In this document: positions 6,178 through 16,289 of the stretch, in pieces | Numbering within the stretch: the stretch's first letter is position 1 | Layout of the letters: each line of letters opens with the position of its first letter | Assembly (NCBI GenBank): GCA_947457445.1 | Contig: CANGVO010000009.1 | Location: 1-16,417, forward strand | Length of the DNA stretch: 16,417 nt | DNA from: Actinomycetota bacterium | GTDB taxonomy: Bacteria; Actinomycetota; Actinomycetes; Nanopelagicales; Nanopelagicaceae | Reading direction: 5' to 3' | Translations under genes and position numbers: made by a program | The notes under the pieces: model-generated | Seen by the model: only the letters and a program-made list of their open reading frames with translations | Database searches by the model: none | Told to the model about the DNA's origin: nothing

Positions 6178-9100
6178 GTGTATTTAAAGAGTATGACGCT
6201 CAAGGGCTTCAAGTCCTTCGCATCAGCCACGACGCTTCGCCTTGAACCCGGCATCACATGCGTCGTCGGCCCAAACGGCTCTGGAAAATCAAATGTAGTT
6301 GATGCCCTCACTTGGGTTATGGGTGAACAAGGTGCAAAGTCTCTGCGCGGCGGAAAAATGGAAGATGTCATCTTCGCGGGAACAAGTGGGCGCGCACCTT
6401 TAGGACGCGCGGAAGTCTCTCTAACTATCGACAACACAGATGGCGCACTTCCAATTGATTACACCGAAGTTACGATTTCACGAATACTTTTTCGTAATGG
6501 ACAAAGTGAATATCAGATCAACGGCGAAGCATCTCGCCTGTTAGATATTCAAGAGCTTCTTAGCGATTCAGGAATTGGTCGCGAAATGCATGTCATCGTT
6601 GGTCAAGGCCAACTAGATGCCATCTTGATGGCAACACCTGAGGAACGTCGTGGATTTATTGAAGAAGCGGCTGGAGTTCTTAAGCATCGTAAGCGCAAGG
6701 AAAAGGCGCTACGTAAATTAGATTCCATGCAGGCCAACTTGGCTCGTGTTCAAGATTTAACCGTCGAACTGCGTCGCCAACTTCGTCCGCTTGGCAAGCA
6801 GGCAGAAGTTGCCAAGAAAGCAGCGACGATTCAAGCTGATCTGCGCGACGCTAAACTCCGTTTACTTGCCGATGACTACATAACGTTATCGAAGACTCTG
6901 GATGCAGAAGTTGCAGATGAAACAGCGCTTCGCGAGCGTCGCTCACAAGTTGAAGAAGAAGTTGAAAAAATCCGTTTGCGCGAAGAAGCTCTAGATGCGC
7001 AAGCCGCTTTTGAAAGCCCTCTACTGATTGCAGCGCAAGAGAACTTCTATTCACTTAGCGCTCTCCGCGAAAAATTTCGTGGAACGCAATCTTTAGCTCA
7101 AGAACGTTCCCGTTTCTTGGCAGAAGAAGCAGAAGAGGCACGAAATGCCGGCAGAGATCCAGAGGCGCTGGATGTAGAAGCGGCAGCTCTTCGCACAGAG
7201 GAAGCGCAGCTTCGCGCCGGTGTTGAGCAATCACGTAATGCACTTGCAACTTCCACCCAAGAACTTGCTGACGCTGAGGGTCGACTAAAAGTAGAAGAAG
7301 ATAAAATTGCAGCAGCGATGCGCGCTATCGCTGATCAACGCGAAGGAACAGCCCGCCAAGAAGGGCACATCAAATCTCTGGCTGCTCGTCTTGATGCCAT
7401 CGCAGAAGAGATAGCTCGTTTAACAAAGGCGCGCGATGAAGCTCAAGCGCGCGTAGAAAGTGCACAACGTGAGTATTCAACTTTTGAAATGGATATCGCA
7501 GGCGCCGATGCTGGCGAACTCGGACTGGACTCCGAATTTGAGGTTGCCAAGAAATCACTTGATGCAGCTAAGTCAAACTTAAATGATTTAATTGACGCAG
7601 AACGTGCTGCTGATCGCGAACGAAACGCAACGGAATCAAAGCTCGAAGCGATGCAATTAACTTCTCAATCACGCGATGGTGGCGCGGCTCTTATAAAAGA
7701 TTCACGTGGTCTTTCGATTCTTGGAACTATTGCATCTCTAATACAAGTAGATAGCGGCTGGGAAGCTGCTACTGCAGCGGCGCTGGGCACTCTGTCGGAT
7801 GCAATTGTGGTTCGGGATCTGACTTCAGCGGTAAGCGCTCTTACAATCTTGCGCAGCGAGAATTTGGGACAAGCCGATGTTTTGGTCTACGAACCAGGCT
7901 CGAATTCAACTAGCTCGATCCCTGCAGGAATGACACCTTTAACTTCACATGTTCGCTCCAACCAGATTTCAGAACTTCTTGCCTCCCTACTTTCTACAAC
8001 AGTTGTCGTAGAAAGTGCGCGGGATGCAGAAAGTATCTTGCGCACGAATTCTTCTCTGACAGTCGTAACCCGCGATGGAGATGTAATAACGGCAAAACGC
8101 GCTCGTGGCGGTTCAGCTTCCTCTTCCTCATTAATTGAAATTAACGCGCTGGTTCAAGAGTTAACAAAGAAGTTAGAAACCATCTCTCATAACTGTGATC
8201 GCCTAAAATTCGAAATAGTTACCGCTCAGAGCGAAGTTGATTCAAAACAAGGTGCTTTCGATATCGCACTCTCTAAGTTAAACGAATCCGATGCGCGTAT
8301 TGCCGCCCTTACCGAACAACTGGCGGTTTCTGGACAGAATATGAAATCTGCTTCCGCTGAAGTAGAACGATTGAATTTAGCTATTGCTGAGGCAACTTCT
8401 GCCAAGGGTCGCGACGAGAATGAGTTATCAATCGCTTCAGCCCAGTTGCAGCAGCACGGCGATATCGCAGAACCAGATCACAGCGCTGCAGAGAATTTGC
8501 GAAATCAAGTTTCGCTTGCGCGTACCGCAGAAGTTGAAGCGCGTCTTGCAGTTCGTACCAGCGAAGAGCGAGTTGATTCAATCGCCGCACGCGCTAAAGC
8601 TTTGGAGGATGCGGCAAACACCGAACGTGAAGCATCAGAACGCGCGGTTTCACGTCGTGGGGCGCGCGCACGTGGAGCTTTGATTTCATCTGCCATTGCC
8701 GAAGCGGCTTACGAAGCGCTAATTCATATCGAGCGTTCGATTGCAAAGGCTGCTACGGAGCGAGCACGTCTGGAGGCGTCGCGTTCTGATCGAGAAGGTG
8801 AAACTCTTACAGTTCGCTCACGTGGTCGCGAACTAGCAACAGTGCTTGAACAATTGACATCCTCGGTTCACAAAGACGAGATCGCGCGCGCGGAACAGCG
8901 TATGCGAATTGAAGCTCTAGAAGTTAAATGTGTTGAAGAATTAGGTGTAGATACAGCAACGCTGGTCAATGAATACGGACCTCACAATGATGTTCCAACA
9001 TTTATGGAGACCGAAGATGGCGAGATTGTTGCTACAGAACTAATTCCTTATCGCAGAGACCAGCAAGAAAAACGTCTTGCTGCAACTGAGCGTTCTCTAA

Positions 9101-9714
9101 CATTGCTTGGAAAGATCAACCCCCTAGCCCTAGAAGAATATAACGCTCTCGAAGAACGACTTAAATTCTTAGCCGAACAACTAGAAGATTTAAAGCGAAC
9201 CAAGAAAGACTTGCTAGATATCATCAAAGAAGTAGACGATCGTGTTCAGCAGATATTTATGGAGGCGTACACCGAAACCGCTAAACACTTCGAGGATATT
9301 TTCGCACGCTTGTTCCCAGGTGGAGATGGCCGATTAATCCTTACCAATCCAGATGATCCGCTAAATACTGGCGTTGATGTAGAGGCACGACCACCCGGAA
9401 AACGAATCAAGCGTCTCTCACTTCTATCCGGTGGCGAAAAGTCACTAACTGCAGTTGCCATGTTGGTTGCAATTTTTAAAGCGCGTCCAAGTCCGTTCTA
9501 TGTTTTGGATGAAGTTGAAGCAGCCCTTGATGATGTAAACCTCGGTCGCCTACTGGTTATTTTCGAAGAGCTACGCGAAAGTTCTCAGCTAATCATCATC
9601 ACTCACCAAAAGCGTACGATGGAGATTGCTGACGCTCTATACGGCGTAACGATGCGTGGTGATGGCGTGACAGAAGTTATCTCGCAACGCTTGCGTGATT
9701 CTGAATCAGCCTAA
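6178..9714 (+). CDS. smc: Chromosome segregation protein SMC
   Basis: SMC is the ATPase of the bacterial condensin complex (with ScpA and ScpB, not in this window); it folds and helps segregate the chromosome. The 1178-residue protein has the complete SMC layout. The N-terminal head carries Walker A GPNGSGKS (31-38) and Q-loop VGQGQLD (141-147). The first coiled coil spans about 165-500. The hinge, about 505-665, includes GLSILGTIASLI and ends near RARGGS. The second coiled coil spans about 670-1020. The C-terminal head carries the signature LSGGEK (1083-1088) and Walker B FYVLDEVEAALDD with D1111 and catalytic E1112. All ATPase residues are intact and length is normal. The GTG start is supported by the family N-terminus (MYLKSMTLKGFKSFA). 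ftsY follows 15 nt later. Confidence 0.97.
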   Translation: MYLKSMTLKGFKSFASATTLRLEPGITCVVGPNGSGKSNVVDALTWVMGEQGAKSLRGGKMEDVIFAGTSGRAPLGRAEVSLTIDNTDGALPIDYTEVTISRILFRNGQSEYQINGEASRLLDIQELLSDSGIGREMHVIVGQGQLDAILMATPEERRGFIEEAAGVLKHRKRKEKALRKLDSMQANLARVQDLTVELRRQLRPLGKQAEVAKKAATIQADLRDAKLRLLADDYITLSKTLDAEVADETALRERRSQVEEEVEKIRLREEALDAQAAFESPLLIAAQENFYSLSALREKFRGTQSLAQERSRFLAEEAEEARNAGRDPEALDVEAAALRTEEAQLRAGVEQSRNALATSTQELADAEGRLKVEEDKIAAAMRAIADQREGTARQEGHIKSLAARLDAIAEEIARLTKARDEAQARVESAQREYSTFEMDIAGADAGELGLDSEFEVAKKSLDAAKSNLNDLIDAERAADRERNATESKLEAMQLTSQSRDGGAALIKDSRGLSILGTIASLIQVDSGWEAATAAALGTLSDAIVVRDLTSAVSALTILRSENLGQADVLVYEPGSNSTSSIPAGMTPLTSHVRSNQISELLASLLSTTVVVESARDAESILRTNSSLTVVTRDGDVITAKRARGGSASSSSLIEINALVQELTKKLETISHNCDRLKFEIVTAQSEVDSKQGAFDIALSKLNESDARIAALTEQLAVSGQNMKSASAEVERLNLAIAEATSAKGRDENELSIASAQLQQHGDIAEPDHSAAENLRNQVSLARTAEVEARLAVRTSEERVDSIAARAKALEDAANTEREASERAVSRRGARARGALISSAIAEAAYEALIHIERSIAKAATERARLEASRSDREGETLTVRSRGRELATVLEQLTSSVHKDEIARAEQRMRIEALEVKCVEELGVDTATLVNEYGPHNDVPTFMETEDGEIVATELIPYRRDQQEKRLAATERSLTLLGKINPLALEEYNALEERLKFLAEQLEDLKRTKKDLLDIIKEVDDRVQQIFMEAYTETAKHFEDIFARLFPGGDGRLILTNPDDPLNTGVDVEARPPGKRIKRLSLLSGGEKSLTAVAMLVAIFKARPSPFYVLDEVEAALDDVNLGRLLVIFEELRESSQLIIITHQKRTMEIADALYGVTMRGDGVTEVISQRLRDSESA

Positions 9715-9729
9715 TTAAATAGGTGTTCA

Positions 9730-10569
9730 GTGGGAATTTTCAGTAAGTTCGTTTCTAAGTTAAAAGGTCAATCAACGGCAGATCCACTTGATTGGCAAGA
9801 ACTCGAATCGGAACTTCTTGGCGCAGATCTCGGTCCAACTCTGACATCGCAGATAATTCAAAGCGCCAAGTTAATAAAAGGTGATGATGCTCTTGCCTCC
9901 CTTACGCAAATTTTAAATAGTCATTTGAGTACCAAAGCGCGTGAATTAGCCAATAATGAAGCAGTCACAGCAGTGATGGTGGTTGGCGTAAATGGCACGG
10001 GAAAGACAACATCGGTCGCCAAATTAGCCGCGCATTTAAAATCGTCTGGTAATTCTGTTGTATTGGCTGCTGCCGATACTTTTCGCGCCGCAGCCGTTGA
10101 TCAACTTCAAACTTGGGGCAATCGCATCGGAGTCGAAGTTATTTCGGGCAAGGACGGGGCCGAGCCCGCATCAGTGGCTTTCGATGCAGCCACGCGTGTG
10201 AAAGATTTACAGACAGATTATTTACTTATTGATACAGCCGGTCGACTTCACAATAAAAATGATTTGATGGCTGAATTAGAGAAAGTAAAACGCGTGGTCG
10301 AGAAATCACTGGCTGTTAGCGAAGTTTTACTAGTGATAGATGCGACGACTGGGCAGAATGGCATTGCACAAGCCAAGATATTTACCGAAGCCGTCAAAGT
10401 CACTGGGTTGATTGTTACCAAGCTCGACGGTACGGCGCGCGGTGGGGTGGCTTTGGCGATCGAGAGCGCTTTGGATATCCCTATTAAGTTCATCGGCACC
10501 GGCGAGAGTGATCGTGATTTCGCAGAATTTGAACCCAAGGCTTATCTATCAGGCCTGATCTCGGACTGA
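9730..10569 (+). CDS. ftsY: Signal recognition particle receptor FtsY (minimal NG form)
   Basis: FtsY is the membrane-associated GTPase that docks the SRP-ribosome complex to the Sec translocon. The 279-residue protein is close to a bare NG domain. Residues 1-80 form a short N-terminal helix segment and the N helical bundle. The G domain follows, with G1 GVNGTGKT (86-93), ADTFRAAA (insertion-box region), G3 DTAGR (168-172) and G4 TKLDG (230-234). The acidic A domain or transmembrane extension seen in many FtsY proteins is missing. The basic, hydrophobic start (MGIFSKFVSKLKG) is the only obvious membrane-contact element. The start is GTG, with a weak AGGTG 4 nt upstream. It is likely transcribed with smc. 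Confidence 0.95.
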   Translation: MGIFSKFVSKLKGQSTADPLDWQELESELLGADLGPTLTSQIIQSAKLIKGDDALASLTQILNSHLSTKARELANNEAVTAVMVVGVNGTGKTTSVAKLAAHLKSSGNSVVLAAADTFRAAAVDQLQTWGNRIGVEVISGKDGAEPASVAFDAATRVKDLQTDYLLIDTAGRLHNKNDLMAELEKVKRVVEKSLAVSEVLLVIDATTGQNGIAQAKIFTEAVKVTGLIVTKLDGTARGGVALAIESALDIPIKFIGTGESDRDFAEFEPKAYLSGLISD

Positions 10570-10583
10570 CCCCTCATTTTTAT

Positions 10584-10630
10584 GTAACAAGGCCGTAACA
10601 CAGAGCCTGGTTTTGTGACTTCGTCTTAAC
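10584..10630 (+). promoter_or_regulatory. Candidate GlnR-type nitrogen regulator sites upstream of amt
   Basis: Two half-site pairs with the 5-6-5 geometry of actinobacterial GlnR boxes are present: GTAAC-n6-GTAAC (10584-10599) and GTGAC-n6-TTAAC (10615-10630). The pairs are 31 bp apart, about three helical turns, so they would face the same side of the DNA. GlnR control of amt-glnK-glnD operons is established in Streptomyces and Mycobacterium. Whether this organism encodes GlnR cannot be seen here. Confidence 0.45.
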
Positions 10631-10654
10631 CTAGGAACCGAACACCCGTAACGC

Positions 10655-10679
10655 GAGTTGGGCATCTTTACCCAATCTC
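10655..10679 (+). other. Hairpin between the regulator sites and amt
   Basis: TTGGG (10658-10662) and CCCAA (10671-10675) pair around an 8-nt loop. GAG (10655-10657) and CTC (10677-10679) extend the stem to 8 bp with one bulged T. There is no T-run afterwards. It may be an ftsY transcript end, a leader structure, or chance. A -10-like TAAGTT lies further down at 10695-10700. Confidence 0.35.
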
Positions 10680-10720
10680 AAAGGCGAGGTTTCGTAAGTT
10701 ATAAGTGAAAGAAGAAACTA

Positions 10721-12360
<1,640 letters not shown>

Positions 12361-12401
12361 CCTCCAGGTCGTAACCTTCTAAGTCATCAGCAGTAAATAA
12401 G

Positions 12402-12413
12402 TAAGATAGTTAC
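12402..12413 (+). promoter_or_regulatory. Predicted leaderless promoter of glnD
   Basis: TAAGAT (12402-12407) is a TANNNT -10 element 6 nt before the glnD ATG. No Shine-Dalgarno sequence exists in the 53-nt gap after glnK. The same TAA is an in-frame stop, so glnD cannot start further upstream. glnD may therefore be transcribed separately from the inducible amt-glnK pair. Confidence 0.5.
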
Positions 12414-14663
12414 ATGGGTACACGTGAGCGACGAGAACGATCGAACGAGAGCGATCGCCTTCTAAACTCACTCTTCACTGGTGTAACAGGGGTAGCACTC
12501 GCCGCGGTCGGTGGTTACGGCCGCGGTGAGCTATCTCCCGGATCTGATCTCGATATTCTCTTTCTGCATAACGGTCGGAATGACGAAAAAGAACTATCAG
12601 ATCTTGTAAACAAAGTTCTCTACCCGCTATGGGATAAATCATTTAAAGTCGATCACGCCGTTCGCACTCGAACGGAAACGAGAGATGCTGCAGCAGATGA
12701 TTTGAAGGTCGCACTCGGTTTATTAGATATCCGATTAATTAGCGGTGACGCCGATTTAGTTGCTGCCGTTCAACACGATGCTATTGACGACTGGCGAAGC
12801 CGTTCGCGATTTCGGCTAACAGAATTACGAAAGTCTTTATCCGAGCGCCATGAACGCGCAGGCGAGCTGGCGTATTTACTAGAGCCAGATTTAAAGGAAG
12901 CGCGCGGGGGGCTAAGAGATATCACCGCTCTTCGCGCCGTAGCGCTAAGTGGTGCAGTAACTGTTTCGTTAGAACATATCAGCAGCGCAGAATCTACTCT
13001 TATGAACGTTCGTGAGGCTCTGCATATCGTTACCAATCGAGATAAAGATCGACTTTTATTTCAGGAGCAAGACAAGGTAGCCGAACTATTAAATTATAAA
13101 GATGCCGACGCATTGATGAGTGCGGTTGCGCAAGCTGCTCGATCTGTTGATTACCTATTGGAATCGACGTGGCATCGCCTTGATCATCGAGATAAAGATG
13201 GATTAGGAAGATTCTTAAGAAAACCTCGGACAACACAAGTATCTCCAGGGATAACAATTGCTCATCAGGAAGTATCTATAAGTGAGAACTTCGACTTAGC
13301 GTCAGATCCAGTAATTGGAATTCGAGCTGCAGCAACAGCGGCGCAAGCGGGCTTACCAATTTCGCCAGGAACACTGCAACGTCTAATGATTTCTTATCAG
13401 AATGGATTAGGAAATCTTCCTAATCCATGGCCACGAGCAGCGCGCGAAAATTTAATTACTTTGATTGGTGCGGGGTATCCAATGGTTCGCATCTGGGAAG
13501 GACTTGACCAAGAAGAAATACTCTTTGATTGGCTTCCAGAATGGCGCGCGGTTCGTTCCTTGCCACAACGAAATGTCCTTCACCGTCATACCGTGGATCG
13601 ACATATGGTCGAAACTGCGGTTTTTGCCGCCGCTCTAACTCGAAATGTACATAGACCTGATCTCTTGCTCTTTGCAGCGCTCTTCCACGATTTAGGAAAG
13701 GGAACGCAAGAAGACCATAGCGAGCGAGGCGAAAGATTAATCGAACCGCTGGCGAGACGAATCGGTTTCTCTGAATCCGATATCACAACACTGAAAATAT
13801 TAGTCAAACATCATCTTCTCCTCAGCGCTACAGCTACCCGACGTGATTTGGATGATCCGGCAACAATTGCTTCCGTTGTTGCAGTGATTCCTGACTTACA
13901 AACTCTTGAACTCTTGCACGCACTGAGTATCGCTGATGGTCAAGCCACAGGAAATGCGGCGTGGAGTAGTTGGAAAGAAAGTTTGCTAAACGATTTAGTC
14001 GTTCGTGTTACTAGCGCTCTTACGGACAATACAGTTGCCATGCAACCAGAATTCACTGACGAACAACGTGCATTTGCTCGCACAGGAACTTTACGAGTAC
14101 ATATCGAAGAGCGAAGCCCAGATTTTGCGATAGAAATAATCGCGCCAGACAAGCCTGGATTACTTTCAATTGTTGCCGGTGTTCTAAACCTCTCTCGCTT
14201 CGATGTTCGTTCCGCGAGAACGCAAACTGTTGAGAATAGTGCGATTATGAAGTGGATTGTTACTCCAAATCAATACGCACCGACCGTAGACAGTTCGACT
14301 ATTCATAAAATGATTTCGGATGCGCTGACAGATGCATCGGACCTGACCGAAAAAATCGAGAAGAGAATCGCAGATTATTCATCTCTGCCATCTATCCCAG
14401 TCCCGTCACCAATTGTCGAAACTTTCTTAGATGCCGCCACAGAAGCCACGATTATTGAAGTCCGTAGCCATGATCGTCCGGCACTTTTATTTGGCATCGG
14501 CGACACAATTACTAAATGTCAGATTGATATTCGTTCAGCAATTGTTACAACACTTGGCGCAGAAGCCATCGATACTTTATATGTGACCGAAATAGGTGGC
14601 GGCCCACTAACGGCACAAAGGGCGCAAGAAGTCGCTGAAAGACTTTCTGCGGCTCTGGCGTAG
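12414..14663 (+). CDS. glnD: Bifunctional PII nucleotidyltransferase/nucleotidyl-removing enzyme GlnD
   Basis: GlnD modifies the PII T-loop tyrosine when nitrogen is scarce (UMP in enterobacteria, AMP in actinobacteria such as Corynebacterium) and removes it when glutamine is plentiful. The 749-residue protein has all parts. The nucleotidyltransferase domain has GGYGRGELSPGSDLD (33-47; metal ligands D45 and D47), and EARGGLRD lies in the linking region. The HD hydrolase domain has H-D at 425-426 (LFHDLGKG), preceded by HTVDRH and followed by KHH. Two C-terminal ACT domains (about 568-640 and 680-749) are the likely glutamine sensors. The part before the GGYGR motif is only 32 residues, shorter than in most GlnD proteins, yet an in-frame stop at 12402 rules out an earlier start. 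Confidence 0.95.
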   Translation: MGTRERRERSNESDRLLNSLFTGVTGVALAAVGGYGRGELSPGSDLDILFLHNGRNDEKELSDLVNKVLYPLWDKSFKVDHAVRTRTETRDAAADDLKVALGLLDIRLISGDADLVAAVQHDAIDDWRSRSRFRLTELRKSLSERHERAGELAYLLEPDLKEARGGLRDITALRAVALSGAVTVSLEHISSAESTLMNVREALHIVTNRDKDRLLFQEQDKVAELLNYKDADALMSAVAQAARSVDYLLESTWHRLDHRDKDGLGRFLRKPRTTQVSPGITIAHQEVSISENFDLASDPVIGIRAAATAAQAGLPISPGTLQRLMISYQNGLGNLPNPWPRAARENLITLIGAGYPMVRIWEGLDQEEILFDWLPEWRAVRSLPQRNVLHRHTVDRHMVETAVFAAALTRNVHRPDLLLFAALFHDLGKGTQEDHSERGERLIEPLARRIGFSESDITTLKILVKHHLLLSATATRRDLDDPATIASVVAVIPDLQTLELLHALSIADGQATGNAAWSSWKESLLNDLVVRVTSALTDNTVAMQPEFTDEQRAFARTGTLRVHIEERSPDFAIEIIAPDKPGLLSIVAGVLNLSRFDVRSARTQTVENSAIMKWIVTPNQYAPTVDSSTIHKMISDALTDASDLTEKIEKRIADYSSLPSIPVPSPIVETFLDAATEATIIEVRSHDRPALLFGIGDTITKCQIDIRSAIVTTLGAEAIDTLYVTEIGGGPLTAQRAQEVAERLSAALA

Positions 14664-14674
14664 TATGAGTGCCT
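14661..14674 (+). promoter_or_regulatory. Predicted leaderless promoter of ffh, overlapping the glnD stop
   Basis: TAGTAT (14661-14666) is a TANNNT -10 element whose first three bases are the glnD stop codon. It ends 8 nt before the ATG at 14675. There is no Shine-Dalgarno before either possible ffh start. Confidence 0.4.
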
Positions 14675-16132
14675 ATGTTTGATTCACTATCTTCTAAGTT
14701 AACTGGTGCATTCGCATCCTTGCGCTCTCGCGGCAAGATAACTTCTTCGGATATTGATTCGACATGTTCTGAGATCAGAGCAGCACTTCTTGAGTCAGAT
14801 GTTGCCCTTTCTGTCGTCGAGCCCTTCATCGAGACAATTAGAACCAAATCTTTGGCTGCCCTGCCTACTTTGCAGTCAGGGACAAATCAAGCCCAAGCAA
14901 TTTTTGAAATTGTAAATACGGAGCTAGTTGAAATTCTTGGGGGAGCAGCAAGACGTATCCGATTTGCAAAGAATCCACCTACAGTAATTATGTTGGCGGG
15001 TTTGCAAGGCGCCGGAAAAACAACACTTGCTGGAAAACTAGCTAAATTTTATGCAGATCAAGGAAATACTCCACTATTGGTTGCATCTGATCTACAGAGA
15101 CCGAACGCGGTTAATCAATTGCAAGTTGTTGGTGAAAGCGTTGGCGTTCCAGTTTTTGCGCCCGAACCCGGCAATGGAGTCGGTAATCCGGTAAAAGTTG
15201 CCGAACAATCCTTGGCTTATGCAAAAACAAAGCTTTATAACATGGTGATTGTTGATACCGCCGGTCGATTAGGTGTAGATGCCGAATTAATGCAACAAGC
15301 GATTGATATCCGAACTGCAATCAAACCAGATGAGATTCTCTTTGTTGTGGATGCGATGATCGGACAAGATGCAGTCAAAACCGCAAAAGCATTCGAAGAC
15401 GGCGTTGGTTTTGATGGAGTGGTACTTACCAAATTAGATGGTGACGCACGCGGAGGCGCAGCGCTTTCAATTGCAAAATTAACCGGTAAGCCGATCATGT
15501 TTTCATCGAACGGTGAAAAATTAAGCGATTTCGATATCTTCTATCCAGAGCGAATGGCATCAAGAATTTTGGGTATGGGAGATGTGGCAACGCTAGCCGA
15601 GCAGGCTAAGAAAGCATTTGACGGCGACGCCTCGGCTAAATTAGAAGAAAAGTTTGCACGTGGAGATGATTTTACGCTTGAGGATTTCCTTGAACAGTTG
15701 GAAGCGATGTCAAAGATGGGATCAATGTCCAAGCTCTTGGGAATGTTGCCAGGTGCGGGTGCGATGAAGAAGCAGATCGAAAATTTTGATGAATCTGAAA
15801 TAGTTCGAACTAAATCAATCGTTCAATCAATGACTCCTCTGGAGCGACAAGATCCAAAAGTTTTAAATGGTTCACGTCGTGCCCGCATCGCACTTGGTGC
15901 AGGACGCAAAGTTCAAGATGTAAACACTTTGGTTGATAAGTTCACCGCGGCACAAAAGATGATGCGTCAGATGCGCAAAGGTGGCGGTATGCCTCCTGCC
16001 ATGGCGCAAGGAATGGGAATTCCTGCCGGCATGGGCGGCCAACAATTTGGCGGGCAAAAAGGGCTACCACCGGCGAAGAAGAAGTCGAAATCTGGCAATC
16101 CAGCTAAACGTGCCGCCGAGGAGCGGGGTTAA
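14675..16132 (+). CDS. ffh: Signal recognition particle protein Ffh
   Basis: Ffh binds 4.5S/SRP RNA and signal sequences and delivers ribosomes to FtsY by mutual GTPase activation. From ATG 14675 the product has 485 residues. The N domain spans about 1-90. The G domain has G1 GLQGAGKT (109-116), G3 DTAGR (194-198) and G4 TKLDG (252-256). The methionine-rich M domain (about 310-430) carries the RNA-binding motif SRRARIALGAG (400-410), where the usual GSG is GAG. A Gly/Met/Lys-rich tail follows. I prefer ATG 14675 over the GTG at 14669: MFDSLSxKL is the family N-terminus and the -10 hexamer is then correctly placed. The receptor gene ftsY lies about 4 kb upstream on the same strand. Confidence 0.95.
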   Translation: MFDSLSSKLTGAFASLRSRGKITSSDIDSTCSEIRAALLESDVALSVVEPFIETIRTKSLAALPTLQSGTNQAQAIFEIVNTELVEILGGAARRIRFAKNPPTVIMLAGLQGAGKTTLAGKLAKFYADQGNTPLLVASDLQRPNAVNQLQVVGESVGVPVFAPEPGNGVGNPVKVAEQSLAYAKTKLYNMVIVDTAGRLGVDAELMQQAIDIRTAIKPDEILFVVDAMIGQDAVKTAKAFEDGVGFDGVVLTKLDGDARGGAALSIAKLTGKPIMFSSNGEKLSDFDIFYPERMASRILGMGDVATLAEQAKKAFDGDASAKLEEKFARGDDFTLEDFLEQLEAMSKMGSMSKLLGMLPGAGAMKKQIENFDESEIVRTKSIVQSMTPLERQDPKVLNGSRRARIALGAGRKVQDVNTLVDKFTAAQKMMRQMRKGGGMPPAMAQGMGIPAGMGGQQFGGQKGLPPAKKKSKSGNPAKRAAEERG

Positions 16133-16161
16133 CGCCTCAATTTCGCATCTGTAGGCGTTAA
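16129..16161 (+). terminator. Inverted repeat at the end of ffh, possible terminator
   Basis: TTAACGCCT (16129-16137), overlapping the ffh stop, and AGGCGTTAA (16153-16161) form a perfect 9-bp stem with a 15-nt loop. No T-tract follows, so this would be a non-canonical (I-shaped) terminator or an mRNA-stabilising end structure. Confidence 0.45.
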
Positions 16162-16289
16162 TGGCAAGATTAGCCTCCTGTTGAGGGGCCCTCTACCCCC
16201 AAAACATCCATATCCAAAGTTGGACCTTGTAAGTGCGCACCCCGCTGCACCGATCGAGAACTGACACACTTTTTAGGAGCACTACTTCT

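Noticed and set aside
8384..8683. Same-strand 99-codon frame inside smc
   Set aside because: Overlaps the coiled-coil region of smc in another frame, has no start signal and no recognisable domain.
12361..12413. Possible terminator or GlnR site (AGGT-cgta-ACCT and a single GTAAC) between glnK and glnD
   Set aside because: The stem is only 4 bp without a T-run, and the lone GTAAC has no partner half-site at 11 bp.
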